Notes: generated by a model from the sequence alone, not told the origin. A stretch of DNA of 32,136 nt from Alphaproteobacteria bacterium (GCA_029243935.1 JAQWRB010000129.1:1-32136), one strand, 5' to 3'; positions 1-9,063 are shown, numbered from the stretch's first letter. Translations and numbers: made by a program.

Positions 1-425
1 ACAGCAGATAAAAATAATCCTTGGTCAGTTTCTATACCTTCTTTCTCTTTAAGAATCTTTTTCTTTTCAATTATAAGTTGTTCTTTAGATGGAGTTAGGT
101 AAGGAACAATATCATTTGCTAAGTGAACGAGTTCATCAATCTTTACAAACTTATTCCTATTAGAAGTAATGTGATTATAAATTCTATTTGAGTGATTATT
201 GAGAAAGATTTTTTTTGTTATTTCAATAAGCCCTCTTATTTTTATTTTTTCTTTCTTATCTTTAATTTTAATATTTTCATTTTCACATTCTTTCCAAAAA
301 TTAGAAAAATTAATTTTATCTATTTTAAAATCTTGAGAAACTATAGGAATAAAATTCTTAATATTTTCATTTTCTAGTCTAAGGTTTAAATTTTCGAAAT
401 GGTCTTTAAAAAATTTAATATTCAT
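1..425 (-). CDS. N-terminal part of a DpgC-like enoyl-CoA hydratase/isomerase family protein (truncated by window edge)
   Basis: This open frame on the minus strand starts at an ATG (425-423) preceded by a good GAGGA ribosome binding site and runs off the left edge after about 141 codons without a stop, so only the N-terminus is seen. It begins MNIKFFKDHFENLNLRLENE. A block near residues 80-140, with IYNHIT...KIDELVHLA...VPYLTP and then KEGIETDQGLFLSAV, resembles from memory the N-terminal region of DpgC-type proteins, crotonase-fold CoA-ester oxygenases related to (3,5-dihydroxyphenyl)acetyl-CoA 1,2-dioxygenase. The crotonase domain itself would lie outside the window, so the reaction cannot be judged. 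It is 35 bases downstream of pip on the same strand, so the two may be co-transcribed. The family call is moderately uncertain; the coding call is firm. The plus-strand ORF at 192-377 is its shadow. Confidence 0.5.
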   Translation of the reverse strand, partial: MNIKFFKDHFENLNLRLENENIKNFIPIVSQDFKIDKINFSNFWKECENENIKIKDKKEKIKIRGLIEITKKIFLNNHSNRIYNHITSNRNKFVKIDELVHLANDIVPYLTPSKEQLIIEKKKILKEKEGIETDQGLFLSA

Positions 426-460
426 TATTTTTTCCTCAATATAATTTGTTTATATTTTTA

Positions 461-1405
461 TTAAGAATTTTTTTTAATTATGTTCATTGTTTCTAAAAGA
501 GCTTTTTGTATAGGCACTTCTAAAGAACTGTGTCCAGCCTGTTCAATGATTTTTAAAGTAGAATTAGGCCAAACATTAGCAAGATCATAAGCACTTTCAG
601 GTGGACAAATTACATCATATCTTCCTTGAACAATGTATCCCTTAATATTTATAATATTGTTAATATTATTTAGTAACTGACCTTCTTCTAAGAATAAATT
701 GTTCATAAAATAGTGAGCTTCTAGTCTTGCTAAGCTTAATGCCATTTGTATGTTTATAAATTCTTCTGATACAGAAGCATTTGGCAGTAAAGTAGAACAA
801 TTTGCTTCATATCTTGCCCAAGAAACTGCTGCCTCTCCATTAATTTTTGGATCAGTATTTATTAATCTTTTGTAATAGGATAATAATAATTCTTTTCTTT
901 CTTCTTGAGGCAGAAAAGAATTGAATCTATTCCAATATTCAGGAAAAATATTTTTAATACCATGTAAGAACCATGCAACTTCTTTTTTTCTACAAAGAAA
1001 AATTCCTCTCAATACAATACTTAAAACATTATCTGGGTATTCTTGAGAATAAGCTAGGGATAAAGATGAACCCCAGCTTCCTCCAAAAACTATCCATTTA
1101 TTAATCTTAAAAAATATTCTTAATTTCTCAATATCTAGTATAAGGTCTTGAGTGGTATTATTATCTATACAGGCTGAAGGCATAGACCTACCTGCCCCTC
1201 TTTGATCAAAAATAATAATATTATAATATTTGGGGTCAAAAAAACGTCTTAGGTATATATTTCCACCAGCACCAGGTCCTCCATGCAGAACTAATACTGG
1301 AATTCCTTTTTTGTTTCCACTTTTTTCCCAATAAATTTTATGAATATTATCTACTTCTAGTAAGCCATATTCATAGGGCTCAATGTGAGGAAAAAGATCT
1401 AGCAT
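461..1405 (-). CDS. pip: Proline iminopeptidase (alpha/beta hydrolase)
   Basis: This 314-aa protein matches prolyl aminopeptidases of peptidase family S33, cytosolic enzymes that release N-terminal proline from peptides; the length is the usual one. It opens with the family-typical LFPHIEPYEYGLLEV. HGGPGAG near residue 41 forms the oxyanion region, GGSWGSSLSLAY near residue 109 carries the nucleophilic serine, and the Asp and His of the triad are in GRYDVICPPE and QAGHSSLE near the C-terminus. DQRGAGRS near residue 68 is also typical. The start at 1405 is preceded by AGGA. It is divergent from the helicase gene and followed by the truncated gene at the left edge. It ends in TAA. Confidence in the family is high; the exact peptide preference is inferred. 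Confidence 0.93.
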   Translation of the reverse strand: MLDLFPHIEPYEYGLLEVDNIHKIYWEKSGNKKGIPVLVLHGGPGAGGNIYLRRFFDPKYYNIIIFDQRGAGRSMPSACIDNNTTQDLILDIEKLRIFFKINKWIVFGGSWGSSLSLAYSQEYPDNVLSIVLRGIFLCRKKEVAWFLHGIKNIFPEYWNRFNSFLPQEERKELLLSYYKRLINTDPKINGEAAVSWARYEANCSTLLPNASVSEEFINIQMALSLARLEAHYFMNNLFLEEGQLLNNINNIINIKGYIVQGRYDVICPPESAYDLANVWPNSTLKIIEQAGHSSLEVPIQKALLETMNIIKKNS

Positions 1406-1513
1406 TATTATCCTAATTAAATAAATATAATATTTATGTAAAATAATTTAGTTTATTTGATATATTTTTACTACATATATGTTTATATATTTGGTGATAT
1501 TGGATATAATAAA

Positions 1514-4042
1514 ATGTTTAATTATAGTTCACATACAAATACTTTTTTTAAGTCTCAAGATAATTTAGGAAGCTTAATTGGGGTACTAGGTCCAACTAAT
1601 ACTGGAAAAACCTATTACGCGATAGAAAGAATGCTTAAATTCTCTTCTGGAATAATAGGCTGTCCTTTGAGGCTTTTAGCTAGGGAAGTATATGATAAAT
1701 TAGTAAGAAAAAAGGGATTACTAAACATAGCATTAATTACAGGAGAAGAGAGAATAGTTCCAGAGACAGCAAAATATTTTGTTTGCACAGTAGAGGCTAT
1801 GCCTAATAATTTAAAAGTAGATTTTGTAGCAATCGATGAAATACAGCTTTGTAGCCATAACGATAGAGGGCATATATTTACGGACAAAATACTAAATGTT
1901 AAGGGTGAACAAGAGACTATGTTTTTAGGGTCAGATAGCTTAGAAGTTTTATTAAAATTTATTTACCCCAGTATAATTATTAAAAAAATGAAACGTTTTT
2001 CAAATCTGCAATATGTAGGGAAAACCAAACTAATTAGAATGCCAAGAAGGTCTGCGATTATCTCTTTTTCTATTAATGATGTTTATGAAATTGCAGAATT
2101 AGTTAAACGGAAACATGGTGGTACAGCAGTTGTTTTAGGAGCGCTAAGTCCTAAGACAAGAAATGCTCAAGTAGAATTATATGAATCAGGCGAAGTCGAT
2201 TATTTGGTAGCGACCGATGCTATTGGTATGGGGTTAAATATGAATATTAATCATGTATCTTTTTCAAAACTAAATAAATTTGATGGAAGGAAAACACGAC
2301 CTTTAACTATTGCAGAATTAGCTCAGATAGCAGGTAGAGCAGGAAGATATAAAAGTGATGGTTCTTTTGGCACTACTGCTGACTGTTTTAAATTTACTCA
2401 ACATATGATTGATTCCATAGAAAACCATGTGTTTCCACATATTAATAGTATGATTTGGAGAAACAGTTCCTTGGATTTTTCTTCTTTAAGACTATTGTTA
2501 AGAAGTTTAAGTATGATGCCTAGTAAGCCGTATTTAATATTAAGCCCTGAAGCAGATGACGAAAGATTATTAAAAACCTTATCTAAAAACCCTAATATTA
2601 TTAATAGGCTCGATGGAGTAAGTGAAATAAAATTATTATGGGAAATATGCTCTATTCCAGATTATAGCAAAAATTTTGATGATTCACATCCTAAACTTTT
2701 AGAAGAGCTTTTCTTATTTATTACAGATAAGGGTGAAATTCCTGAAAATTGGGTTAATAAAAAGTTAGATGAGTTAAATAATATTAAAGGTGAATTAGAT
2801 TCATTAGGGACTAGATTAGCTAATGTGAGAACATGGAATTATATTTCTAATCATAAAAGTTGGATTAATAATAAAAGTGAGTTAGCAGGTAGAGCAAGAT
2901 ATATTGAAAATAGATTATCCGATGCTTTACATGAAGGGTTGGTAGAAAGATTTGTTGATTACAAGATGGCAAAATTTTCTAAACATTTAGGAGTAGAAAG
3001 TAATTTAGTGGCTAGTATTTCTAAGGATAACTCAGTTTTGGTTGAGGGACATTTTATAGGTAAATTAGAAGGTTTTAATTTTATTAATGAAGTGTCTAAA
3101 AATATACAGGATAAAAAAGAGGTTTTAAAGGTTGTAAGAAGAACATTGGCTAAAGAACTAAAAAATAGGGTAAAACTTTTTCAAAAGTGTGAAGATAATG
3201 AGTTAAGTTTTGATAAACAAATGAATATTTTTTGGAAAAAACATTTGTTAGGTAAATTAATAAAAGGTTCTTCAGTTATTAAGCCTAGAATATTTATACA
3301 AAATTTTATTTTACTAGATGATCTGGATAAAAAAAATATAAAAAAAAGGTTAGTATTGTTTTTAAAGAAAACTATTAATCATATTATGAACCCCCTTATA
3401 CTTTTAAATACAAAATTTAAAGAAGGAGAAGCTAATGGATTAATATATCAACTGAATGATTATTTAGGAGCAGTGCAAATTTCAAAAGTAAAGGAATTAG
3501 TGGGTAACCTTTCTATAAAAGATAAAAAAATACTTATGAATTCTGGTGTGAAAATAGGAGAACTATTTATATGGGTGCCAGATTTATTTAAAAAAAAACA
3601 ATCAAATTTTTTCTGGTGCTTAAGACAAATATATTTCGAAATTCAAAATAAAACTTCATACCCTGATATTTATTATCCAATAAATTTAAAATATATGCCC
3701 AAAGAATTAATTTATGCCCATGAATTTATTTTAATAGGGGACAGTTATTATAATGTTAAACTTATAGAAAGTGTAATAGTAAAGTTTAAATCTATAATAA
3801 AATCTAAAAGCATATTTTTTTTAAATAAAAAGAATATGACTATTCTTAAAAAAGATTATAATATTACACACAAGCAATTTAAAAATATTCTTAATATACT
3901 GGGCTATGAGAGAGATAAAAAGAATTTAGTAAAATATATTCTTAGGAATAAAAAAGAATCTTCTACTAAGGACATTTTAGTAAGCAATAAAAAAAATATC
4001 AATTCTCCATTTTCGATATTAAAAAATTTAGTAATTAATTAA
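1514..4042 (+). CDS. SUV3-like superfamily II RNA/DNA helicase
   Basis: This is a helicase of the alphaproteobacterial family related to mitochondrial SUV3, whose eukaryotic relative unwinds RNA for the degradosome. Walker A is GPTNTGKTYYAIERM; the DExx-box is AIDEIQLC; the second RecA domain shows VATDAIGMGLNMN and the motif VI sequence QIAGRAGRY. The ORF track starts at 1457, but its first 19 residues are Tyr/Ile-rich, low complexity and probably untranslated; I prefer the ATG at 1514, giving 842 aa. The ribosome binding site there is weak. The roughly 450-residue C-terminal half has no motif I recognise and is very Lys/Asn-rich, with a basic tail. In many alphaproteobacteria this gene sits near an S4-domain gene, fdxA and carD; here a TerB-like gene comes next, after 123 bases. 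Helicase assignment is firm; substrate is inferred. Confidence 0.9.
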   Translation: MFNYSSHTNTFFKSQDNLGSLIGVLGPTNTGKTYYAIERMLKFSSGIIGCPLRLLAREVYDKLVRKKGLLNIALITGEERIVPETAKYFVCTVEAMPNNLKVDFVAIDEIQLCSHNDRGHIFTDKILNVKGEQETMFLGSDSLEVLLKFIYPSIIIKKMKRFSNLQYVGKTKLIRMPRRSAIISFSINDVYEIAELVKRKHGGTAVVLGALSPKTRNAQVELYESGEVDYLVATDAIGMGLNMNINHVSFSKLNKFDGRKTRPLTIAELAQIAGRAGRYKSDGSFGTTADCFKFTQHMIDSIENHVFPHINSMIWRNSSLDFSSLRLLLRSLSMMPSKPYLILSPEADDERLLKTLSKNPNIINRLDGVSEIKLLWEICSIPDYSKNFDDSHPKLLEELFLFITDKGEIPENWVNKKLDELNNIKGELDSLGTRLANVRTWNYISNHKSWINNKSELAGRARYIENRLSDALHEGLVERFVDYKMAKFSKHLGVESNLVASISKDNSVLVEGHFIGKLEGFNFINEVSKNIQDKKEVLKVVRRTLAKELKNRVKLFQKCEDNELSFDKQMNIFWKKHLLGKLIKGSSVIKPRIFIQNFILLDDLDKKNIKKRLVLFLKKTINHIMNPLILLNTKFKEGEANGLIYQLNDYLGAVQISKVKELVGNLSIKDKKILMNSGVKIGELFIWVPDLFKKKQSNFFWCLRQIYFEIQNKTSYPDIYYPINLKYMPKELIYAHEFILIGDSYYNVKLIESVIVKFKSIIKSKSIFFLNKKNMTILKKDYNITHKQFKNILNILGYERDKKNLVKYILRNKKESSTKDILVSNKKNINSPFSILKNLVIN

Positions 4043-4132
4043 AATGCTACCTAGATAAATTATAATTATTGTGTTAATAGAGGCATGACCTACGATGATT
4101 TGATGTAATTGTAATTTATATTAGTAAATTTT

Positions 4133-4141
4133 TGTTATAAT
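4133..4141 (+). promoter_or_regulatory. Putative extended -10 promoter (TGtTATAAT) before the TerB-like gene
   Basis: TGTTATAAT is a perfect -10 hexamer with the extended TGn element. No convincing -35 lies 16-18 bases upstream, which extended -10 promoters can tolerate. Transcription would start near 4148, leaving a leader of about 18 bases that contains TGGAG (4152-4156) before the ATG at 4166. It would drive the TerB-fdxA-carD genes and perhaps beyond. This is pattern-based only, and AT-rich DNA produces such matches by chance. Confidence 0.4.
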
Positions 4142-4165
4142 AAATTATATTCTGGAGTATATATT

Positions 4166-4618
4166 ATGTTTGATTCTTTTAAAAATATTTTTAAAAATAC
4201 TGATGTAGAGATTAAAGATTCTGATGATGATTATAAGGTTGCTTGTGCTGCCATATTATGTGAGGCGGCTTCAATGGATGGAGATTTTGATGAAAATGAA
4301 AAAACTCTAATATTAGCTTTAATTCAAAAACAATTTAATATTGATGCAGATCAGGCCAATAATATATTAATTGAAGGCAAAAACTTATCAGAAAATGCAA
4401 CACAATTATATGGTTTTACAAGGGTGATAAAAGAATCTTGGGAGTTAGAAAAAAGAATTAGATTGCTTGAGATGTTATGGGAAGTAGCATATGTTGACGG
4501 AAATTTAGATGCTGCTGAAGATATGCTGATCAGAAGAATTGCTGGACTTATCCATGTCGAGGATAGAGATAGAATGGAAGCAAAACAAAAAATTTTAAAA
4601 AATTTAAATAATTTTTAG
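4166..4618 (+). CDS. TerB-like (tellurite resistance TerB family) protein
   Basis: This is a 150-aa, acidic, soluble, mainly helical protein with the two-fold repeat typical of TerB-like domains: [15 protein letters not shown] near residue 32 and [15 protein letters not shown] near residue 110. Each has the acidic DG-x-(F/L)-D cluster thought to bind metal in TerB folds. Family members are widespread in alphaproteobacteria and most have no proven link to tellurite; the function here is unknown. It begins with a clear TGGAG ribosome binding site and lies 20 bases upstream of the ferredoxin gene, so it probably shares a transcript with fdxA and carD. It ends in TAG. Its position between the helicase and fdxA is where I would have expected an S4-domain RNA-binding protein. 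The family call is good; the role is open. Confidence 0.78.
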   Translation: MFDSFKNIFKNTDVEIKDSDDDYKVACAAILCEAASMDGDFDENEKTLILALIQKQFNIDADQANNILIEGKNLSENATQLYGFTRVIKESWELEKRIRLLEMLWEVAYVDGNLDAAEDMLIRRIAGLIHVEDRDRMEAKQKILKNLNNF

Positions 4619-4638
4619 TTAAAAGAGAAGGTACAAAA

Positions 4639-4971
4639 ATGACTTATGTTGTAACTGAAGAGTGTATTAAATGTAAATTTACAGATTGTGTAGAAGTCTG
4701 TCCTGTAGATTGTTTTTATGAAGGAGAAAACATGTTGGTGATAAACCCTGATGAGTGTATAGACTGCGGAGTTTGTGAGCCTGAGTGTCCTGCAGAAGCT
4801 ATTTTGCCTGACTCGGATACAGAAGCGGATAAGTGGATTGATTTAAATGCAAAGCAATCAAATATTTGGCCGAATATTACTGAAAAGAAAGAACAACTAA
4901 GTGATGCTGAAGATTACCAAGGAATGAAAAATAAATTTGAACAATTCTATTCTGATAAACCAGGAGAATAA
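4639..4971 (+). CDS. fdxA: Seven-iron ferredoxin (3Fe-4S/4Fe-4S), FdxA type
   Basis: This 110-aa cytosolic electron carrier has the two cluster-binding segments of the FdxA family: [18 protein letters not shown] (residues about 9-26) and [16 protein letters not shown] (about 40-55). The first motif has the irregular spacing of a 3Fe-4S site and the second is a classic CxxCxxCxxxCP 4Fe-4S site. The acidic C-terminal extension after residue 60 ([21 protein letters not shown]) is characteristic of alphaproteobacterial and Azotobacter-type FdxA. An AGAAGG ribosome binding site precedes the ATG. It sits 20 bases after the TerB-like gene and 27 bases before carD, the standard alphaproteobacterial fdxA-carD pairing. 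The redox partner is not shown by the sequence. Confidence 0.95.
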   Translation: MTYVVTEECIKCKFTDCVEVCPVDCFYEGENMLVINPDECIDCGVCEPECPAEAILPDSDTEADKWIDLNAKQSNIWPNITEKKEQLSDAEDYQGMKNKFEQFYSDKPGE

Positions 4972-4998
4972 TTTTATTTAAAAAATATTGAGGTTATA

Positions 4999-5499
4999 AT
5001 GGACACTATAGAAAATAAATACGAAATAGGTGATTGGTTAATATATCCTAAACATGGTTTAGGTAAAGCTATAAATTATGAAACTCAGACAATTCTTAAA
5101 AAGAAAGTAAATTTTTTAGTAGTGTTTTTTGAGCAAGAGAGAATGACTTTACATATTCCTGTTAACAAACTAAATGAATTAGGTATGAGGTCTATTTCTG
5201 AGAAAGCTGAAATGAAGGAAGCGCTAATTACTTTAAAAGGCAAAGCTAGAATAAGAAAAACTATGTGGGCTAAAAGAGAAAAAGATTATAAAGATAAATT
5301 AGGTAAAGGTGACCCTGTTTCAGTTGCAGAAGTGCTAAGGGATTTGTATAGGGGGGAAGGTGATCCTGAGCAATCTTATAGCGAAAGACAATTATATGAG
5401 ATGGCATTAGATCGTTTTGCTCGTGAAATGGTTGCTGTTAATGACACCTCTTTGGAAGAAGCTATTAAAAAAACCGAAGAAAACCTTAAGGTTAAGTAA
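4999..5499 (+). CDS. carD: CarD/CdnL-type RNA polymerase-binding transcription regulator
   Basis: This 166-aa protein belongs to the CarD_CdnL_TRCF family, which binds the RNA polymerase beta subunit and stabilises the open promoter complex. The N-terminal Tudor-like RNAP-interaction domain is recognisable from YEIGDWLIYPKHGLGKAI (residues about 8-25) through MTLHIPVNKL (about 50-60). The C-terminal helical domain contains KGDPVSVAEVLRDLY, the conserved basic/aromatic segment that contacts the promoter, then SYSERQLYEMALDRFARE. The alphaproteobacterial CdnL is important for growth and ribosomal RNA transcription, so this is probably a housekeeping gene. A GAGG ribosome binding site precedes the ATG. 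It follows fdxA by 27 bases and the next gene starts 19 bases later. Confidence 0.95.
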   Translation: MDTIENKYEIGDWLIYPKHGLGKAINYETQTILKKKVNFLVVFFEQERMTLHIPVNKLNELGMRSISEKAEMKEALITLKGKARIRKTMWAKREKDYKDKLGKGDPVSVAEVLRDLYRGEGDPEQSYSERQLYEMALDRFAREMVAVNDTSLEEAIKKTEENLKVK

Positions 5500-5518
5500 T
5501 AAATGAAAGACTTTTTAT

Positions 5519-6367
5519 ATGAGCAGCTATGAATTAAATGCTCATACAGATTATGAAAAAAAAATATCTGATAATAATATCAGAATACATAATTTAGGCT
5601 CATTTGAGAGAGTATGGGTTATAGGGTCTGTAAGAGGTAAAGCAGATCCATTTGAAAAGATTTGTAAACAGATATTAGATAAAAGCAAACCAAAGGACAG
5701 ATTAGTTTTTACTGGAAATTTAGTTGGTAGTAATAATAATAAAATTAATGAATCAAAAAAAGTTGTTGATATAGCATTAAAATTAAGAGCTTTTTTTATG
5801 TCAAATAGTGCTTTTGATGTAAACGATATTGTTTTTTTAAGAGGATGTTTTGAAGAGCTTTTGGACAAATCTCGAGAGCTTCATATGTCACCTAATCCAT
5901 TAGAATTAGTAGAGTGGATGTATAGTAAAGGTTTAGATAAAATTTTAGAATCTTATGATATTGCATCATCTTTATTATATCATGCGGCAAGAGATGGAGC
6001 TTCTGCATTATCTAGGGCATCAGTAGAAATAAATAGAGCAATAGATAAGAATTCAGGACATTCTAATTATATGTCTTCTCTAAAACGCTTAGCATATAAT
6101 GAAGAAAAAACACTTTTATTTGTTTCTGCTGGCTTATCTAAAGATAGGCCATTAGAAGCGCAAAGTGATGAGTTATGGTGGGGCGGAGGTTTTTCTAATT
6201 TAGATGAGCCATACCGAGATATGGTTAGGTTAATCAGAGGGTTTGATCCAAAAGAAGAAGGAATTGCTTCAGGAAAATTCGGTGTAACTTTGGATGGAGG
6301 TGCAGATCAAGTTTTTGCTGCGCTTTTTAAAAAAAATGGTCAATTATTAGAAACTATTCAAAATTAG
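5519..6367 (+). CDS. Degenerate PPP-type metallophosphatase homologue (predicted pseudophosphatase)
   Basis: This 282-aa protein follows the layout of the calcineurin-like serine/threonine phosphatase fold, but the metal- and phosphate-binding residues are replaced. Where active enzymes have GDxHG, it has GSVRG (residues 36-40). GDxxDRG becomes GNLVGSN (66-72). GNHE becomes GCFE (109-112). The later HAG is SAG in FVSAGLSKDRPLE, although the surrounding scaffold, including the final FGVTLDGGA, is retained. I infer loss of catalysis and a binding or regulatory role. The frame is long, free of stops and embedded in the carD-acnA gene set (19 bases after carD, 26 before acnA), so it is not an ordinary pseudogene. 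The ribosome binding site is weak. It ends in TAG. No partner can be named. Confidence 0.7.
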   Translation: MSSYELNAHTDYEKKISDNNIRIHNLGSFERVWVIGSVRGKADPFEKICKQILDKSKPKDRLVFTGNLVGSNNNKINESKKVVDIALKLRAFFMSNSAFDVNDIVFLRGCFEELLDKSRELHMSPNPLELVEWMYSKGLDKILESYDIASSLLYHAARDGASALSRASVEINRAIDKNSGHSNYMSSLKRLAYNEEKTLLFVSAGLSKDRPLEAQSDELWWGGGFSNLDEPYRDMVRLIRGFDPKEEGIASGKFGVTLDGGADQVFAALFKKNGQLLETIQN

Positions 6368-6393
6368 TTATTGGGAAATTAGAGGTAAATAAT

Positions 6394-9063
6394 ATGAGTG
6401 ATATTTCAAAAGAAACTTTTAGAGAAACTATAGAAGTACAAGGTCAAAACTATGATTATTTTTCATTAAAAAAAGCTAGTGATATTTTTGGAGACTTAAC
6501 TACTCTTCCTTATTCTTTAAAAGTAATTTTAGAAAATTTATTAAGAAATTTTGATGGAAAAATTGTTACAAAAGATCATATAGAAGCTTTGATTGGGTTT
6601 AATAAAAGTAATGACCAAGATTTAGATTTAGCATATTCTCCGGCAAGAGTTTTAATGCAAGATTTTACAGGAGTACCAGCTGTAGTAGATTTAGCTGCAA
6701 TGAGAGATGCAGTAAATAGTTTTGGTGTAGATGTTTCTAAAATTAATCCTCTCTCTCCTGTAGATTTAGTAATAGATCATTCAGTAGCAGTTGATAATTA
6801 CGGCACAAAAAATGCCTTTGAAGAGAATGTAAAAGTTGAATTTTCAAGAAATAAGGAACGCTATTCTTTCTTGAGATGGGGGCAACAAGCTTTTGAGAAT
6901 TTTAGAGTGGTACCTCCTGGAACAGGAATATGTCACCAAGTAAATTTAGAAAATTTAGCAAAAGTCATTTGGACAAAAAAAGTTAATGATAGATTAATAG
7001 CTTATCCAGACACATTAGTAGGAACTGATAGTCATACAACAATGGTTAATGGCTTAGCTGTATTAGGATGGGGAGTTGGCGGAATAGAAGCTGAGTCTGT
7101 AATGTTAGGTCAGCCTATTTCTATGCGCATACCTGAAGTTATTGGTTTTAAGTTAGAAGGCTCTTTGCCTGAAGGAGTAACTGCTACAGATTTAGTTTTA
7201 ACTATTACAGAAACTTTGAGGAAAAAAGGTGTAGTAGGAAAATTTGTAGAGTTTTTTGGTCCTGGATTAAATGATTTAGCCATTGCTGATAGAGCTACTA
7301 TTGCAAATATGGCCCCAGAATATGGTGCTACTTGTGGATTCTTTCCAATAGATAAAGAAACATGTGAATATTTAAAATTTACAGGAAGAGAATTTAATTT
7401 AGTAGAAGCTTATGCCAAAGTACAAGGAATGTGGAGAGATAAAAATACAAATGATCCGTTATTTACAGATTTTTTGTCAATAAATATGGATGGTATCAAA
7501 CCAAGTATGGCCGGACCTAAACGCCCACAAGATAGAGTAGAGTTAGTTAATGTTAAAGAAGAAACTTTTAAATTTATAGAAAAAGATTTAGAAATCAAAG
7601 CATTAAATCAGGATTATATGGATAATAAAAAAGAATTAGATAATGGTGATGTAGTAATTGCAGCTATTACTTCTTGCACTAATACATCAAATCCTTCTGT
7701 AATGTTAGCTGCCGGTTTATTAGCAAAAAAAGCAGTAAGTTTGGGATTAAAAAGAAAGTCATGGGTAAAAACTTCTTTAGCACCAGGCAGTCAAGTTGTA
7801 ACGGATTATTTAAATGCAGCTGGTTTGATAGAGCCCTTAGAAGAGTTAGGTTTTCATGTAGTTGGTTATGGCTGTACAACTTGTATTGGTAATTCTGGTC
7901 CTTTAGATACAAACATTAAAGACCAAATAGAAAATAAAAACTTGTCGGTATCAGCAGTTCTATCTGGAAATAGAAATTTTGAAGGAAGAGTTAATCCTTT
8001 AGTAAAAGCTAATTGGTTGGCTTCACCACCTTTAGTAGTTGCATATGCGATTCTTGGTACCTTGGTAAAAGATATAACTACTGATGCATTAGGAGTAGAT
8101 TCACAAAATAATAAAATATTTTTATCTGATATATGGCCAAGTTCTTCAGAAATTAAAGAGGTGCTTAATAGATGTCTTACAGAAGATATGTTTAAAGAAC
8201 GTTATAAAGATGTTTTTTTAGGATCTAAAGAATGGATTGATATAGAAGCTGAAAAAGGCCTTACATATAATTGGGATATTGGTTCTACGTATGTAAGGTA
8301 TCCGCCATTTTTTAATAATATGAGTTTAGATATAAAACCTTTAAAAGATATAATAAATGCAAAATGCTTAGCCTTTTTAGGTGATTCAATCACCACAGAT
8401 CATATATCACCTGCAGGAGCCATTAAAAATGATGGCCCAGCAGCAAAATATCTTATGAATCATCAAGTATCAGAATTAAATTTCAATTCTTATGGAAGCA
8501 GAAGAGGAAATCATGAAGTAATGATGAGAGGTACTTTTGGAAATATTCGTATTCGTAATAAGATGGTTCCAAATAAAGAAGGTGGTTTAACTAAATATAG
8601 TACAAACAGTGAAGTTTTATCTATTTATGACGCTGCTATGAAATATAAAGAAGATAATATTGCATTAATGATTCTAGCAGGTAAGGAATATGGCACTGGA
8701 TCTTCAAGAGATTGGGCAGCTAAAGGCACAGCTTTATTAGGGGTTAGGCTAGTGCTAGCAGAAAGTTATGAAAGAATTCATCGTTCCAATCTGATAGGTA
8801 TGGGCATTCTTCCAGTAGAGTTTACAGATAACCAGTCTGCAGATAGTTTAAAGCTTTCAGGTTTTGAAACTTTTTCAATTATAAATATTATAAAGGAGGT
8901 AAACCCAGGTGCAGTTTTAAATCTAGATATAAGTTATCTGGACGGATCAAAAAAAACTATATCTGTATTATGTAGAATAGATACAAGCAATGAATTAGAT
9001 TATTATAAAAACGGTGGAATATTGCATTATGTTTTAAGAAATTTAATCAGGGATTCTGCATAA
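6394..9063 (+). CDS. acnA: Aconitate hydratase A
   Basis: This 889-aa enzyme interconverts citrate and isocitrate in the TCA cycle; the length matches bacterial AcnA/IRP-type aconitases. It carries the family blocks VDLVIDHSVAVD and WGQQAFENFRVVPPGTGICHQVN, then LVGTDSHTTMVNGL. The three [4Fe-4S] cysteines lie in ITSCTNTSNPSVM and GYGCTTCIGNSGPL. The swivel domain near the C-terminus has FLGDSITTDHISPAGAI and AGKEYGTGSSRDWAAKG, the latter carrying the substrate-binding Ser-Arg. An AGAGG ribosome binding site precedes the ATG. It is the last gene of the rightward set and its final 21 bases overlap the 3' end of the convergent rpoH. It ends in TAA and nothing key is missing. Confidence 0.97.
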   Translation: MSDISKETFRETIEVQGQNYDYFSLKKASDIFGDLTTLPYSLKVILENLLRNFDGKIVTKDHIEALIGFNKSNDQDLDLAYSPARVLMQDFTGVPAVVDLAAMRDAVNSFGVDVSKINPLSPVDLVIDHSVAVDNYGTKNAFEENVKVEFSRNKERYSFLRWGQQAFENFRVVPPGTGICHQVNLENLAKVIWTKKVNDRLIAYPDTLVGTDSHTTMVNGLAVLGWGVGGIEAESVMLGQPISMRIPEVIGFKLEGSLPEGVTATDLVLTITETLRKKGVVGKFVEFFGPGLNDLAIADRATIANMAPEYGATCGFFPIDKETCEYLKFTGREFNLVEAYAKVQGMWRDKNTNDPLFTDFLSINMDGIKPSMAGPKRPQDRVELVNVKEETFKFIEKDLEIKALNQDYMDNKKELDNGDVVIAAITSCTNTSNPSVMLAAGLLAKKAVSLGLKRKSWVKTSLAPGSQVVTDYLNAAGLIEPLEELGFHVVGYGCTTCIGNSGPLDTNIKDQIENKNLSVSAVLSGNRNFEGRVNPLVKANWLASPPLVVAYAILGTLVKDITTDALGVDSQNNKIFLSDIWPSSSEIKEVLNRCLTEDMFKERYKDVFLGSKEWIDIEAEKGLTYNWDIGSTYVRYPPFFNNMSLDIKPLKDIINAKCLAFLGDSITTDHISPAGAIKNDGPAAKYLMNHQVSELNFNSYGSRRGNHEVMMRGTFGNIRIRNKMVPNKEGGLTKYSTNSEVLSIYDAAMKYKEDNIALMILAGKEYGTGSSRDWAAKGTALLGVRLVLAESYERIHRSNLIGMGILPVEFTDNQSADSLKLSGFETFSIINIIKEVNPGAVLNLDISYLDGSKKTISVLCRIDTSNELDYYKNGGILHYVLRNLIRDSA

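Noticed and set aside
1505-1510. TATAAT just before the helicase start as a promoter
   Set aside because: Transcription would begin at or after the ATG at 1514, so it cannot serve this start; AT-rich DNA gives many chance matches.
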